A stretch of 64,000 bases of DNA from Croceivirga sp009797885. GTDB taxonomy: Bacteria; Bacteroidota; Bacteroidia; Flavobacteriales; Flavobacteriaceae. The position numbers and the translations under genes were made by a program. The notes under the pieces are model-generated. The model worked only from the letters and a program-made list of their open reading frames with translations, ran no database searches and was not told the origin of the DNA. Positions 25,477 through 34,042 of this stretch are shown piece after piece. Each line of letters opens with the position of its first letter. The first letter of the stretch is position 1. The stretch covers positions 4,464,001 through 4,528,000 of the forward strand of contig AP035880.1 of assembly GCA_045866215.1 (NCBI GenBank), given 5' to 3'.

Positions 25477-25521
25477 TAAAATTAGGTGTGCAGCTTATTT
25501 TGTGCGAATAAATGTTGTGAA
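25477..25521 (-). promoter_or_regulatory. Possible LytTR-like half site and -7 box upstream of the kinase gene
   Basis: On the minus strand TTCACAACAT (25521-25512) is followed by exactly 27 bp and TAATTTTA (25484-25477), one base off TAnnTTTG, 20 bp before the ATG. The half site differs by one base from the one at 43695. The expected second half site 21 bp upstream is poor (4 of 10 bases). Confidence 0.3.
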
Positions 25522-25675
25522 GTGTCCTTTTTTGTGTGTTTTAGCGACTAAAACCGTATTATGTCGATAAATAACACTGCCTTGACCAATTTAATGTGGT
25601 TCCACAAATCCAAACCACTTTTCGGTTGTGGTGGACAATTATTGATTTTACGTGGAGTATTGAAAACACAGGCTC

Positions 25676-27709
25676 TTAGTTATTGGAAAAATAAAGGTAG
25701 ATACTACTCCCTTTATTGAGTTGACTCTCAATTTTCAAGGAGCCCTTGTTGACCCTGATCAGTTCTTGTGCTATTTGCAAACCAATTCCGGTACCTTTTT
25801 CTTTTTTTGTCCCGGGCGTTGAATTGATGATTGAGCCGCTGGTAATGGCTTTTACGGTTTCCTGATTCATTCCAATACCCGTATCCCGAACGGAAATTTC
25901 AGTCTTGTCACCCGTATCACTGCCCGCAAAGTAAATCGTACCCTTTTCTGGGGTAAACTTAATGGCATTGGAGAAGACATTCCTTAAAATAATATCCAGA
26001 TGAACGGGGTCTACCATGATTTTGAGATCGGAGTCGATGGAAAATTGGATGTTTATTTCCTTGGCCCTGATTTTGGTGCTGTAAAGCTTGTGAACGTCCA
26101 TGGCCTTGGGTTTTACCAAAACCTCTTTTGTATTGGGTCGTATTCCATTCATTTGGGTCTTTGCCCAGTAGAGTAGATTATTTAGTGTAAATGAACTATG
26201 GTCGACATTCTGCTTGAGCCTTGGGGCAAATTTGGCCATATCTTTTTCCGAAATTTCATTGGCATCGTACAGTTCAAGCAATTCTTGTAAAGTACCAATG
26301 GGTGTTTTAAGGTCATGGCCAATGATTGAAAATAATCTGTCCTTGGTTTTGTTCAGTTCCCGTAAGGTCAGATTGGCTTTTTTCTGGTTACTCGCATTTT
26401 TTCTGATCAATAAAATTATAATGAGAAGGGTGGTCAGCAGTATTCCCGAAATGTAGGTAATGGTCCGTTGCCTAGCCAACTCATTTTCGTTCTCAAATTC
26501 CTTTAATTCCTGCTCCCTGTCAAATTTGGCCTGGGCTTCCAACATCAAAAACTTTGTTTTGTTCTCCGACTCCAATATAGAGTCGGAAAGATGCTTGGCG
26601 GTCTGCAAATATTCCAGGGCTTCCTTTAACTGGTCCTGGTCCAAATATAATTTGTACAATAGTTCCGAGGCCCTAACAATACCCTGGTGGTAACTGATAT
26701 TGGTAGCTATTTTTTTTGCCGCTTTAGCGTATTCAGAACTCTTTGCGAAATCCTTTTTGAAATAGTAGGTATCGGCCATTCCCTGCAAGGTCTCCGCTTT
26801 ACGTTGTTGATCCTGGATGGGCAACAATAGCGCTTCTGATTTTGAAAAGAATCCAAGCGCATCATCATATTTTTTTTCCCGTATGGCCACTTCTCCCAAC
26901 GTAATCCATCCAAATGCCTCAAAAGCTTGATACTTTTTTTTACCCAGTACATCAAGGGACTTTTTACAATATTCCTTGGCCTTTTCATAGTTTTTGGTAT
27001 GCAGGTATAAATACCCCAAATTGGCCTGGATCTGTGCCTTCTGTAGGTCGTCGCCGGAAGCTTCAACGAGTTGTAGTGCTTTGTTATAATAGGGGAGGGC
27101 TTGTTCGTAACCTTTTAGAAGTGAAAAGGCCGTGGCCAGGTTCATGAGAAAGAATCCTTGCATTTCCGTATCCCCTTTTTCTTCGGCATACCGTTCACCT
27201 TCCTTACAGAGCAAATACGCTTCCGGGTAATCCCCTTTCATAAAATGACCGAGGGCTTTGGCATTCAACCCTTTAAGAAAAATGGTGTCGGCATTTACCT
27301 TTTTTGCCAGTTCAAGTGCCGCATCAATATTTTTAAATCCAGCTGTGTGGTGTCCCCTTAAAAGACAGTAAATGCCGAGTCCTAACTTTCCACCGGCCAA
27401 TCCCTTGGTGAATCCGCTCTCTTTACTGAGGCGTATGACCCTTTCCGAGATGGATTTCGTACTATCGGGAATTTGATAGATGTAACTCGTTCCCAGGTTG
27501 TACAACACCTTAATGTAATTGGTATCCGTAGGCTGAAATCCATAGTGTTTTTCAAGCCTGTCCTTCTCTTGGATTAAGCTGTCCGTCAGTTTTTTTTGCG
27601 CATAGATATTTCCTTGTAGAAGTGCCAATAAAAGGGCATAAACAAACCACCGCTGATAGGGGAACGGACTGATATCAAAATGAGGTAAGCGGATGGGTCG
27701 CAACTCCAA
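25676..27709 (-). CDS. TPR-containing sensor histidine kinase (second paralogue)
   Basis: A histidine kinase of about 677 residues with the same plan as its downstream neighbour: signal/anchor (RWFVYALLLALLQGNIYAQ), TPR units (YEQALPYYNKALQLVEASGD, TKNYEKAKEYCKKSLDVLG, EKKYDDALGFFSKSEALLL), a membrane helix (ITYISGILLTTLLIIILLI), HisKA H-box FSIIGHDLKTPIGTLQEL, then LRNVFSNAIKFTPEKG, RDTGIGMNQE and EKGTGIGLQIAQEL. The start is uncertain: no ATG is in frame before the signal; TTG at 27709 is chosen, while the frame stays open back to a TTG at 27832 next to the tRNA. The extra 41 residues look non-coding. Tandem arrangement with the next kinase suggests duplication. No regulator is adjacent. 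Confidence 0.85.
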   Translation of the reverse strand: MELRPIRLPHFDISPFPYQRWFVYALLLALLQGNIYAQKKLTDSLIQEKDRLEKHYGFQPTDTNYIKVLYNLGTSYIYQIPDSTKSISERVIRLSKESGFTKGLAGGKLGLGIYCLLRGHHTAGFKNIDAALELAKKVNADTIFLKGLNAKALGHFMKGDYPEAYLLCKEGERYAEEKGDTEMQGFFLMNLATAFSLLKGYEQALPYYNKALQLVEASGDDLQKAQIQANLGYLYLHTKNYEKAKEYCKKSLDVLGKKKYQAFEAFGWITLGEVAIREKKYDDALGFFSKSEALLLPIQDQQRKAETLQGMADTYYFKKDFAKSSEYAKAAKKIATNISYHQGIVRASELLYKLYLDQDQLKEALEYLQTAKHLSDSILESENKTKFLMLEAQAKFDREQELKEFENENELARQRTITYISGILLTTLLIIILLIRKNASNQKKANLTLRELNKTKDRLFSIIGHDLKTPIGTLQELLELYDANEISEKDMAKFAPRLKQNVDHSSFTLNNLLYWAKTQMNGIRPNTKEVLVKPKAMDVHKLYSTKIRAKEINIQFSIDSDLKIMVDPVHLDIILRNVFSNAIKFTPEKGTIYFAGSDTGDKTEISVRDTGIGMNQETVKAITSGSIINSTPGTKKEKGTGIGLQIAQELIRVNKGSLKIESQLNKGSSIYLYFSNN

Positions 27710-27788
27710 ATGAGTTAAATATTTTATGTCCAGTAATTTACGACTCGGAACGCTTTTTTCAAATTTTAATGACGCTATTTTATTTTTA

Positions 27789-27821
27789 TTTGGTAGGTTA
27801 TTCCAAAAAAAAGTACCTTTG
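27789..27821 (+). promoter_or_regulatory. Promoter of tRNA-His
   Basis: TTTG (27789-27792) is followed by 21 bp and TACCTTTG (27814-27821), a full match to the Bacteroidota -33/-7 consensus, 15 bp before the tRNA. The same 21-bp spacing is found at 62892-62923 and 29549-29580. Confidence 0.75.
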
Positions 27822-27835
27822 CGACCGCTCAAAAT

Positions 27836-27913
27836 GGTGGTTGTAGCTCAGTTGGTTAGAGCGCTGGATTGTGGTTCCAGAGGTCGCCGGTTCGAACCCG
27901 GTCTTCCACCCCA
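27836..27913 (+). tRNA. tRNA-His (anticodon GTG)
   Basis: A full cloverleaf with the extra 5' G (27836) characteristic of tRNA-His, D-arm GCTC/GAGC, anticodon arm CTGGA-TTGTGGT-TCCAG with anticodon GTG, T-arm GCCGG-TTCGAAC-CCGGT, discriminator C and an encoded CCA (27911-27913). The acceptor stem pairs GTGGTTG with CTTCCAC, leaving two adjacent U-U oppositions at 5:68 and 6:67. It has its own promoter and intrinsic terminator. Confidence 0.95.
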
Positions 27914-27925
27914 AAAAGTGAAATG

Positions 27926-27962
27926 AAGTCCTGCCTTGAAAAGGCGGGACTTTTTGTTTTTT
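27926..27962 (+). terminator. Intrinsic terminator of tRNA-His
   Basis: A 12-bp stem (27926-27937 with 27941-27952, one G-U pair) and 3-nt loop is followed by TTTTTGTTTTTT. It ends 7 bp before the stop of the convergent M28 peptidase gene and may serve both. Confidence 0.85.
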
Positions 27963-27968
27963 ATAGGA

Positions 27969-29528
27969 CTACTTTATAGCCTTGTCCACAAGAACGGGAT
28001 TGTCCCTATTGGCCACTTCCCATGCCGTGTGGAAGATGAGTTGTGATCGGTTTTTTAAAAGGTCATAGTTTATTTTATCAGGGGTATCTCCGGGCCTATG
28101 GTAATCCTCATGGGTCCCGTTAAAATAAAAGATGATGGGAATATTGTTCTTTGCAAAATTGTAGTGATCACTTCTATAATAAAAACGATTGGGATCGTTC
28201 TCGTCATTATAGGTGTAGTCCAATTCTAGGTTGGTGTATTTGGTGTTGATCGCTTCGGACAGTTCATGGAGTTCGGTACTCAATTTATCGGAACCAATAA
28301 GATACACATAATTCCGGTCGCCCTCCCTTTTGGGATCGATTCTCCCAATCATATCAATATTTAAATTGGCAACGGTATTCTTCAAGGGGACAATCGGTTC
28401 ATAGTCCGTATAATATTGGGAGCCCAAAAGCCCTTTTTCTTCACCGGTGACATGAAGGAAAACAATGGATCGATCCGGTCCCATACCTTTATCGGCGGCA
28501 TCTTTAAAAGCTTCGGCAATTTCCAACATGGCAACGGTCCCGGAGCCGTCATCATCGGCGCCATTATTGATTTTGCCATCTGCCGTTATACCAATATGGT
28601 CCAAATGTGACGAGATGACCAGGTACTCATCGGGCTTTTTGGAACCTTTAAGTAGGGCCACCACATTTTCAGAATCAATCTGGGTATCCGTACTTTCAAT
28701 TTGCAAATCTATGGAAGCAGAAAGGGTGGCCTGTCCATCATCTTTTTTCAGGTTTGGATATAGGGCATCTATAGCCGTATCATTAAGGAGGATCAAAAAA
28801 TCATCCTTGGTCTCTGCATTCAATTGCATCCTTCCACTATTATTGGTCTTCATAAATTCAAAATAGCGTTTATACCTCGCAAAATTATTCGGATCGTAAT
28901 AGAACACGCCTTTGGCGCCCTTTTGGGTAGCAAGATCTACACGCTTTCCTATGGACTCGGACATATTGCTCCATACGGACTGCTCATTGGTACCGGAAAT
29001 CACATAAGTACCATCCTCGTTTTTGGGCTCACCAAATTTCATGAGCACTACTTTATCCTGAACATCCATACCCTGGTAATCCGAGTAGGGACCTTCCTCT
29101 ATCCCATAGCCAACATATAGTATTTCGTTTAATGTTCCTTCTGCTTTTGAAAATGTGAGGATATCGTCTCCCAGCGGGAAATCCTGACCGTTAATGATCA
29201 TCGTTCCTACGGGAACATTACTTATGGACAGCGCCACTTTTTGGAAATAATCCCCATCTGCTTTTGCCGCGGGAATACCTAGTGTTTCGTAATAGTCTTT
29301 GAGATACTCCACAGCCTTTTTCTGGCCGGGTTGGCCCGTTTCACGCCCTTCAAAGTCATCTGAGGCATAGGTAAAAAGGTGCTCTTTTAGTTCCTCTTCC
29401 GTAATGGTCGATGCAAAATCCACTGGATCAATGTTTACTTCTTGGGGTTTTTGGGTTTCCGTTACGGTCTTCTGGGAAGAATTGCAGGCAAAGGCCATGG
29501 CTACGAAAACAGCAATCAGTTTTTTCAT
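27969..29528 (-). CDS. M28 family zinc aminopeptidase-like lipoprotein
   Basis: A 519-residue lipoprotein (MKKLIAVFVAMAFACNSS, Cys 15). Residues about 50-270 include a PA-like inserted domain (DYQGMDVQDKVVLMKFGEP). The M28 peptidase domain follows with all metal ligands recognisable: SSHLDHIG (His, first zinc), NGADDDGSGTVAMLEIA (bridging Asp), TGEEKGLLGSQYY (catalytic Glu pair), NLNIDMIGRID (Asp) and YYRSDHYNFA (His). It releases N-terminal amino acids from peptides in the periplasm or at the cell surface. It faces the AraC gene end-to-start on the minus strand and has its own promoter inside the end of araC. It could supply peptides or amino acids, including hydroxyproline, to the neighbouring catabolic operon. 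Confidence 0.9.
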   Translation of the reverse strand: MKKLIAVFVAMAFACNSSQKTVTETQKPQEVNIDPVDFASTITEEELKEHLFTYASDDFEGRETGQPGQKKAVEYLKDYYETLGIPAAKADGDYFQKVALSISNVPVGTMIINGQDFPLGDDILTFSKAEGTLNEILYVGYGIEEGPYSDYQGMDVQDKVVLMKFGEPKNEDGTYVISGTNEQSVWSNMSESIGKRVDLATQKGAKGVFYYDPNNFARYKRYFEFMKTNNSGRMQLNAETKDDFLILLNDTAIDALYPNLKKDDGQATLSASIDLQIESTDTQIDSENVVALLKGSKKPDEYLVISSHLDHIGITADGKINNGADDDGSGTVAMLEIAEAFKDAADKGMGPDRSIVFLHVTGEEKGLLGSQYYTDYEPIVPLKNTVANLNIDMIGRIDPKREGDRNYVYLIGSDKLSTELHELSEAINTKYTNLELDYTYNDENDPNRFYYRSDHYNFAKNNIPIIFYFNGTHEDYHRPGDTPDKINYDLLKNRSQLIFHTAWEVANRDNPVLVDKAIK

Positions 29529-29548
29529 TTTTCCATTTATATAACGTT

Positions 29549-29580
29549 CAAAAATAGGGATTACGCCTCAATATCCTCAA
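29549..29580 (-). promoter_or_regulatory. Promoter of the M28 peptidase gene
   Basis: On the minus strand TTG (29580-29578) is followed by 21 bp and TATTTTTG (29556-29549), 20 bp before the ATG at 29528. The -33 element lies in the last codons of the AraC regulator gene. Confidence 0.6.
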
Positions 29581-30418
29581 TAATGCGATAACGATAGGTG
29601 CTTGGGTTGATATGGGTAATTTCCTTGAACTGTCTGTTAAAATTTGAAATGGAAGGGTATCCCGATAGTAGGGCAATCTCGGAAATTGGGGTTTCCGGCA
29701 TTTCTTTCAGTAATTCACAGGCATGTTGAATACGTATCTCAGTTAAAAATTGAAAGAAAGTCTTGTTCGTACGTTGTTTAAAGAACCTACAAAAAGCATT
29801 TTTGCTCATGTGGATTTTTTGGGCGACATCTTCCAATAAAATTTCATTTTGAAAGTTCTGCATCACATGGTCGAATATGAGTTGTAGGCGTTGTCCTTGA
29901 TTTTTGGAAATTCTAAAGGCATACGGTTTTTGGACCAAGGGGGTTTTATCCACTTTTGACACAAACCGTAAAAGTTCCAAAAGCTTTAGAAAGAGTTGAA
30001 ATTTATGTTCGTTTTTCAACCGATGGAACAGGTCCGCAATAAAACCATTTTTGTCCTTCAGCATAAAACCAAAAAGTAGGTCCTTAAATACTGGTTGTAG
30101 GACAATCATTTCCTGATTCTCAAAAAAGCCTGGGCCAAAAGCGTTTTCCGTAAAGAATATGGAGGCCCTATGGGAACTATCCGAATCGGGATGGCTTAAG
30201 AACAAATGGGGTAGGTTGGAACCAATCCCAATAAAATCACCCGATCTAAAGGTGGTAATCTCGTTACCAACGACCAGTTTTCCCCTACCGGAAATGATAT
30301 AGCTTAACTGGATTTCCTGATGTTGGTGAAGCTTGTCATAAAAACGTCTGGCACGGTCTACCTGAAAGATTACATTTTCATTGGGTTTTTTGGGAATTTT
30401 AAATGGATATACCTTCAT
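29561..30418 (-). CDS. AraC family transcriptional regulator
   Basis: A 285-residue regulator. The N-terminal part (about 20-110) is a cupin sensor domain (RFYDKLHQHQEIQLSYIISG, GNEITTFRSGDFIGIGSNLPH), and the C-terminal 100 residues hold the two AraC helix-turn-helix units (LLEDVAQKIHMSKNAFCRFF; PISEIALLSGYPSISNFNRQF). It is divergent from the hydroxyproline operon with 122 bp between the starts, so it most likely controls that operon in response to hydroxyproline or an intermediate. Confidence 0.92.
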   Translation of the reverse strand: MKVYPFKIPKKPNENVIFQVDRARRFYDKLHQHQEIQLSYIISGRGKLVVGNEITTFRSGDFIGIGSNLPHLFLSHPDSDSSHRASIFFTENAFGPGFFENQEMIVLQPVFKDLLFGFMLKDKNGFIADLFHRLKNEHKFQLFLKLLELLRFVSKVDKTPLVQKPYAFRISKNQGQRLQLIFDHVMQNFQNEILLEDVAQKIHMSKNAFCRFFKQRTNKTFFQFLTEIRIQHACELLKEMPETPISEIALLSGYPSISNFNRQFKEITHINPSTYRYRIIEDIEA

Positions 30419-30509
30419 TTAGGCTTTCTTGTGAGTATGAGTTGAAAAAAAGGGTAATATAAAGGTAGAATATACTAATTTTTAGAAAGAATAAAAGAGG
30501 GAACACCAT

Positions 30510-30517
30510 TACTTTTG
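30510..30517 (+). promoter_or_regulatory. Candidate -7 element of the hydroxyproline operon
   Basis: TACTTTTG matches TAnnTTTG, 23 bp before the ATG at 30541. There is no -33 TTG at the right distance, consistent with dependence on the divergent AraC-type activator. Confidence 0.45.
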
Positions 30518-30540
30518 AAAGAAACTTTTAAGAACGTACT

Positions 30541-31449
30541 ATGGAATGGAAAGGTGTTATGCCAGCGGTTACCACCAAATTTACCAATGAAGACCAACTG
30601 GATCTGGAAATGTTTTCCATCAACCTAAAAGCGCAGTTGGATGCTGGGGTTGACGCTATTATTTTGGGGGGAAGTTTAGGCGAAGCCAGTACTTTGACCA
30701 GCGCAGAAAAGCAGAAGATGGTGGAACATGCCACAGATTTTGTGGAGGGAAAAGTTCCTATTGTCATGAATATAGCGGAACGTTCAACAAGGTCTGCCAT
30801 TGCCTTGGCCAAAAATGCCAAGGATTGGGGCGCCAGGGGGTTGATGTTGCTTCCGCCCATGCAGTATAAAGCCACGGATCAAGAAGTGGTTACCTATTTT
30901 AAGTCCATTGCCTCCAATACGGATTTACCTATTATGATTTACAATAATCCGGTGGATTACAAAATAGAGGTAACTTTGGCTATGTTCGATGACCTTTTGA
31001 AGGTGGACCATATTTTGGCCGTTAAGGAATCTACCCGCGACATCTCCAATATTACCCGTATACGGAATACTTTTGGGGATAGATTGAAAATCCTTTGTGG
31101 GGTGGATACCCTGGCTTTGGAGAGTTTGGTGATGGGTGCCGACGGATGGGTTGCCGGTTTGGTTTGCGCTTTCCCTGCTGAGACAGTGGCCATTTACAAG
31201 TTGGTCAAAGCGGGAAGAATTGAGGAGGCCATTGCTGTTTATCGCTGGTTCCTCCCATTATTGGAATTGGATATTAATCCACAATTGGTCCAAAACATCA
31301 AACTGGCCGAAGTGGCCACGGGCATAGGAACGGAGAATGTTCGTCCGCCTAGACTTCCTTTGATGGGAAAAGAACGCGAACGGGTTTTACGAATAATAAG
31401 GGAAAGTTTAGAGAATCGGCCCAAATTGCCGGAGTATAAATCGTTATGA
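30541..31449 (+). CDS. DHDPS-family lyase, probable 1-pyrroline-4-hydroxy-2-carboxylate deaminase
   Basis: A 302-residue TIM-barrel enzyme of the dihydrodipicolinate synthase/N-acetylneuraminate lyase family. The phosphate/carboxylate-binding loop reads GGSLGEASTLTSAEK, the catalytic Tyr is in IMIYNNPVDYKI, and the Schiff-base Lys is in LAVKESTRDISNI. In the hydroxyproline pathway such enzymes convert delta1-pyrroline-4-hydroxy-2-carboxylate to 2-oxoglutarate semialdehyde with loss of ammonia. The assignment rests on the operon: the next genes encode the semialdehyde dehydrogenase, hydroxyproline epimerase and an FAD oxidase/dehydrogenase. Stop and next start overlap as ATGA. Confidence 0.88.
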   Translation: MEWKGVMPAVTTKFTNEDQLDLEMFSINLKAQLDAGVDAIILGGSLGEASTLTSAEKQKMVEHATDFVEGKVPIVMNIAERSTRSAIALAKNAKDWGARGLMLLPPMQYKATDQEVVTYFKSIASNTDLPIMIYNNPVDYKIEVTLAMFDDLLKVDHILAVKESTRDISNITRIRNTFGDRLKILCGVDTLALESLVMGADGWVAGLVCAFPAETVAIYKLVKAGRIEEAIAVYRWFLPLLELDINPQLVQNIKLAEVATGIGTENVRPPRLPLMGKERERVLRIIRESLENRPKLPEYKSL

Positions 31450-33029
31450 TTACAGGTAAAAACTATATCGGAAATGCGCTTTCGGCAAAAGGAAGTAAGG
31501 AATTTAGAACGTTCGATCCCCTTCTAAACCTGGAAACGGAATGGACATTTTATGAAGCTTCGGAAGCTGAGGTGAAACAAGCGGTGGACTTATCCTGGGA
31601 CGCCTTTTCCAAGTACCAGGAGATATCCGGGTCAAGAAAAGCTGGATTTTTAAGGGAAATAGCACATCAGATAGAAGCGCTTGACGACCATTTGATCCAA
31701 GTGTATTGTCGGGAAACCGGATTGCCGCAAGGTCGTGCTAAAGGGGAACGGGGACGGACCTGTTTTCAGTTGCGAACCTTTGCCAATTTAGTGGAGGAAG
31801 GTTCATGGGTAAACGCCACTATTGACACCGCAGAGCCCAATCGAGATCCCATTCCAAAACCTGATTTGCGAAAAATGTCGGTTCCCATTGGGCCCATAGC
31901 GGTTTTTGGTGCAAGTAATTTTCCTTTGGCCTATTCTACCGCAGGTGGAGATACGGCCAGCGCATTGGCCTCTGGTTGTCCGGTGGTGGTCAAAAGCCAC
32001 CCCATGCACGCGGGCACTGGAGAGCTAATTGCTTCGGCAATCATCAAGGCTGTGGAAAAAACTGGAATGCCCAATGGCGTTTTCTCCAATTTAAACAGTA
32101 GTGGAATTGAAGTAGGTCAACAATTGGTCAATCACCCTAAAATTAAGGGTGTCGGTTTTACAGGTAGTATCCAAGGCGGCCGCGCATTATTTGATATGGC
32201 TTCAAGAAGGGAGGAACCTATTCCGGTCTTTGCCGAAATGGGGAGTATAAATCCCGTAGTGTTCTTGCCCGGGGCGTTACGTACCAGGGCAAACGAGTGG
32301 GCAAAAACCTACGCAGGCTCCATTACCCTGGGTACAGGACAATTCTGTACCAATCCGGGTTTACTTTTAGGGATAAAAAGTGATGGGTTAAACGAATTTG
32401 TGCAAACCTTGTCGGATGAAATTGTTCAAATTGAACCTTCGAGCATGTTACATCCCAATATCATTTCCAAATACCGGGACAACAAGAAGGGTATGGTTGG
32501 TGAACCAGGTGTGAATGTAGTTGCGGATTATACAACCGAAGTGGCTGAAAACCATGCAAGACAGGCAATTGTAAAGGTTGCTGGAGCCTCATTTATCAAA
32601 AACCCAAAATTGCACCAAGAGGTCTTCGGCCCTTTTTCCATGGTAGTGGAGTGTGCCCATGAAGAAGAATTGATACAGGCCATAGCCGGATTGGAAGGAC
32701 AGCTTACGGGAACTGTAATTGCTGGGCAAAAAGAACTTGTCGAACACCAAGCTGTTATCAATGCCCTCCAAAATCGGGTTGGTCGATTAATTTTTAATGG
32801 AGTGCCCACCGGGGTTGAAGTTTGTCCGGCTATGCAGCACGGAGGACCATATCCGGCTTCCACGGATAGTCGTTTTGGAGCCGTTGGCATTCACGCCATT
32901 GAACGATGGGTGCGGCCCATAAGTTATCAGAACTGGCCCAATGTGTCGCTTCCAGATGCCTTAAAGGATGAAAATCCATTGGGGATACCACGTTTGGTCA
33001 ATAATCAAGTAACATCGGAACCCATCTGA
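31446..33029 (+). CDS. Aldehyde dehydrogenase, probable 2-oxoglutarate semialdehyde dehydrogenase
   Basis: A 527-residue NAD(P)-dependent aldehyde dehydrogenase. Cofactor and catalytic motifs are present: PIGPIAVFGASNFPLAY, VVKSHPMHAGTGELI, FTGSIQGGRALFD, general-base Glu in VFAEMGSINPVVF and nucleophilic Cys in LGTGQFCTNPGLLL. It is most like the long KGSADH type that oxidises 2-oxoglutarate semialdehyde to 2-oxoglutarate, the last step of hydroxyproline degradation. The ATG overlaps the previous stop by 4 bp and the epimerase gene begins 1 bp after its stop. Confidence 0.9.
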   Translation: MITGKNYIGNALSAKGSKEFRTFDPLLNLETEWTFYEASEAEVKQAVDLSWDAFSKYQEISGSRKAGFLREIAHQIEALDDHLIQVYCRETGLPQGRAKGERGRTCFQLRTFANLVEEGSWVNATIDTAEPNRDPIPKPDLRKMSVPIGPIAVFGASNFPLAYSTAGGDTASALASGCPVVVKSHPMHAGTGELIASAIIKAVEKTGMPNGVFSNLNSSGIEVGQQLVNHPKIKGVGFTGSIQGGRALFDMASRREEPIPVFAEMGSINPVVFLPGALRTRANEWAKTYAGSITLGTGQFCTNPGLLLGIKSDGLNEFVQTLSDEIVQIEPSSMLHPNIISKYRDNKKGMVGEPGVNVVADYTTEVAENHARQAIVKVAGASFIKNPKLHQEVFGPFSMVVECAHEEELIQAIAGLEGQLTGTVIAGQKELVEHQAVINALQNRVGRLIFNGVPTGVEVCPAMQHGGPYPASTDSRFGAVGIHAIERWVRPISYQNWPNVSLPDALKDENPLGIPRLVNNQVTSEPI

Positions 33030-33030
33030 T

Positions 33031-34041
33031 ATGTCCAGGCATATTTTTGAATGTATCGATGCCCATACCTGTGGCAATCCCGTTCGATTGGTGAAAAGTG
33101 GAGGTCCCGACTTGATGGGGAACACCATGAATGAAAAGCGTCTTCACTTTATCAAGGAGTACGATTGGATCCGTACGGGATTGATGTTTGAACCCCGGGG
33201 GCATGATATGATGAGCGGCAGTATGCTGTATCCGCCCCACGATCCAACCAACGATATGGCGGTGTTGTTCATAGAGACCAGTGGATGTTTGCCCATGTGT
33301 GGACATGGAACCATTGGGACCATAACCATTGCCTTGCAGGAAGGATTGGTGCAACCCAAAAAAGAAGGGGAACTACGCCTGGAAACACCTGCCGGCCTCG
33401 TAGAAATTGAGTACCAAATGGTAAAGGGCAAGGTGGAATGGGTAAAACTGACCAATGTTACCAGCTATTTGGCGGCAGAGGGGCTATCCATTCATTGTCC
33501 ATCGCTTGGGAAGTTGCATTTTGATGTGGCTTATGGAGGGAATTTCTATGCCATTATCGATCCACAACAAAACTTTTCGGGTATCCAGGATTTCACGGCA
33601 AGTAAACTGATAACATTATCTAAGAGGCTTCGATCCTTGATCAATCAGAAATATCCTGACCATTTTGTCCATCCCGAAAATGAGACGATTCGGAATGTGT
33701 CACACCTCCTTTGGACAGGTAAGGTCCTGGATGGAGCTTCCAACGGACGAAATGCCGTTTTTTATGGGGATAAGGCCATTGACCGTTCCCCTTGTGGGAC
33801 AGGTACTTCGGCACGTCTGGCACAATTATACGCAAAGGGGGAATTGAAGGTTGGGGAGGAATATGTCCATGAAAGCTATATTGGTTCCACCTTTACGGGA
33901 AAAATTGAAAAGGAAATCGATTTAGCGGGGAAAAAGGCAATCATCCCAAGTGTTAAGGGCTGGGCCAAGGTGTATGGCTATAATACCATTGTCATTGATG
34001 ACGAAGATGATCCTTATGCCCATGGTTTTCAAGTAATTTAG
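33031..34041 (+). CDS. 4-hydroxyproline epimerase (proline racemase family)
   Basis: A 336-residue enzyme of the proline racemase fold. Both acid/base cysteines are present: PMCGHGTIGT around residue 90 and SPCGTGTSARLAQ around residue 255. Two Cys identify an epimerase/racemase rather than trans-3-hydroxyproline dehydratase, which has Thr in place of the second. The start MSRHIFECIDAHTCGNPVRL and GGPDLMGNTMNEKR fit hydroxyproline 2-epimerases that convert trans-4-hydroxy-L-proline to cis-4-hydroxy-D-proline. It is the third gene of the operon. Confidence 0.92.
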   Translation: MSRHIFECIDAHTCGNPVRLVKSGGPDLMGNTMNEKRLHFIKEYDWIRTGLMFEPRGHDMMSGSMLYPPHDPTNDMAVLFIETSGCLPMCGHGTIGTITIALQEGLVQPKKEGELRLETPAGLVEIEYQMVKGKVEWVKLTNVTSYLAAEGLSIHCPSLGKLHFDVAYGGNFYAIIDPQQNFSGIQDFTASKLITLSKRLRSLINQKYPDHFVHPENETIRNVSHLLWTGKVLDGASNGRNAVFYGDKAIDRSPCGTGTSARLAQLYAKGELKVGEEYVHESYIGSTFTGKIEKEIDLAGKKAIIPSVKGWAKVYGYNTIVIDDEDDPYAHGFQVI

Positions 34042-34042
34042 G

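Noticed and set aside
27710..27832. N-terminal extension of the second TPR kinase to a TTG next to the tRNA
   Set aside because: The added residues do not resemble a signal or domain and are antisense to the tRNA promoter; start at 27709 fits the signal peptide better, though this remains uncertain.
27726..27926. A 66-codon plus-strand ORF spanning the tRNA-His
   Set aside because: It overlaps the tRNA promoter and the complete tRNA cloverleaf, which fully explain the sequence.
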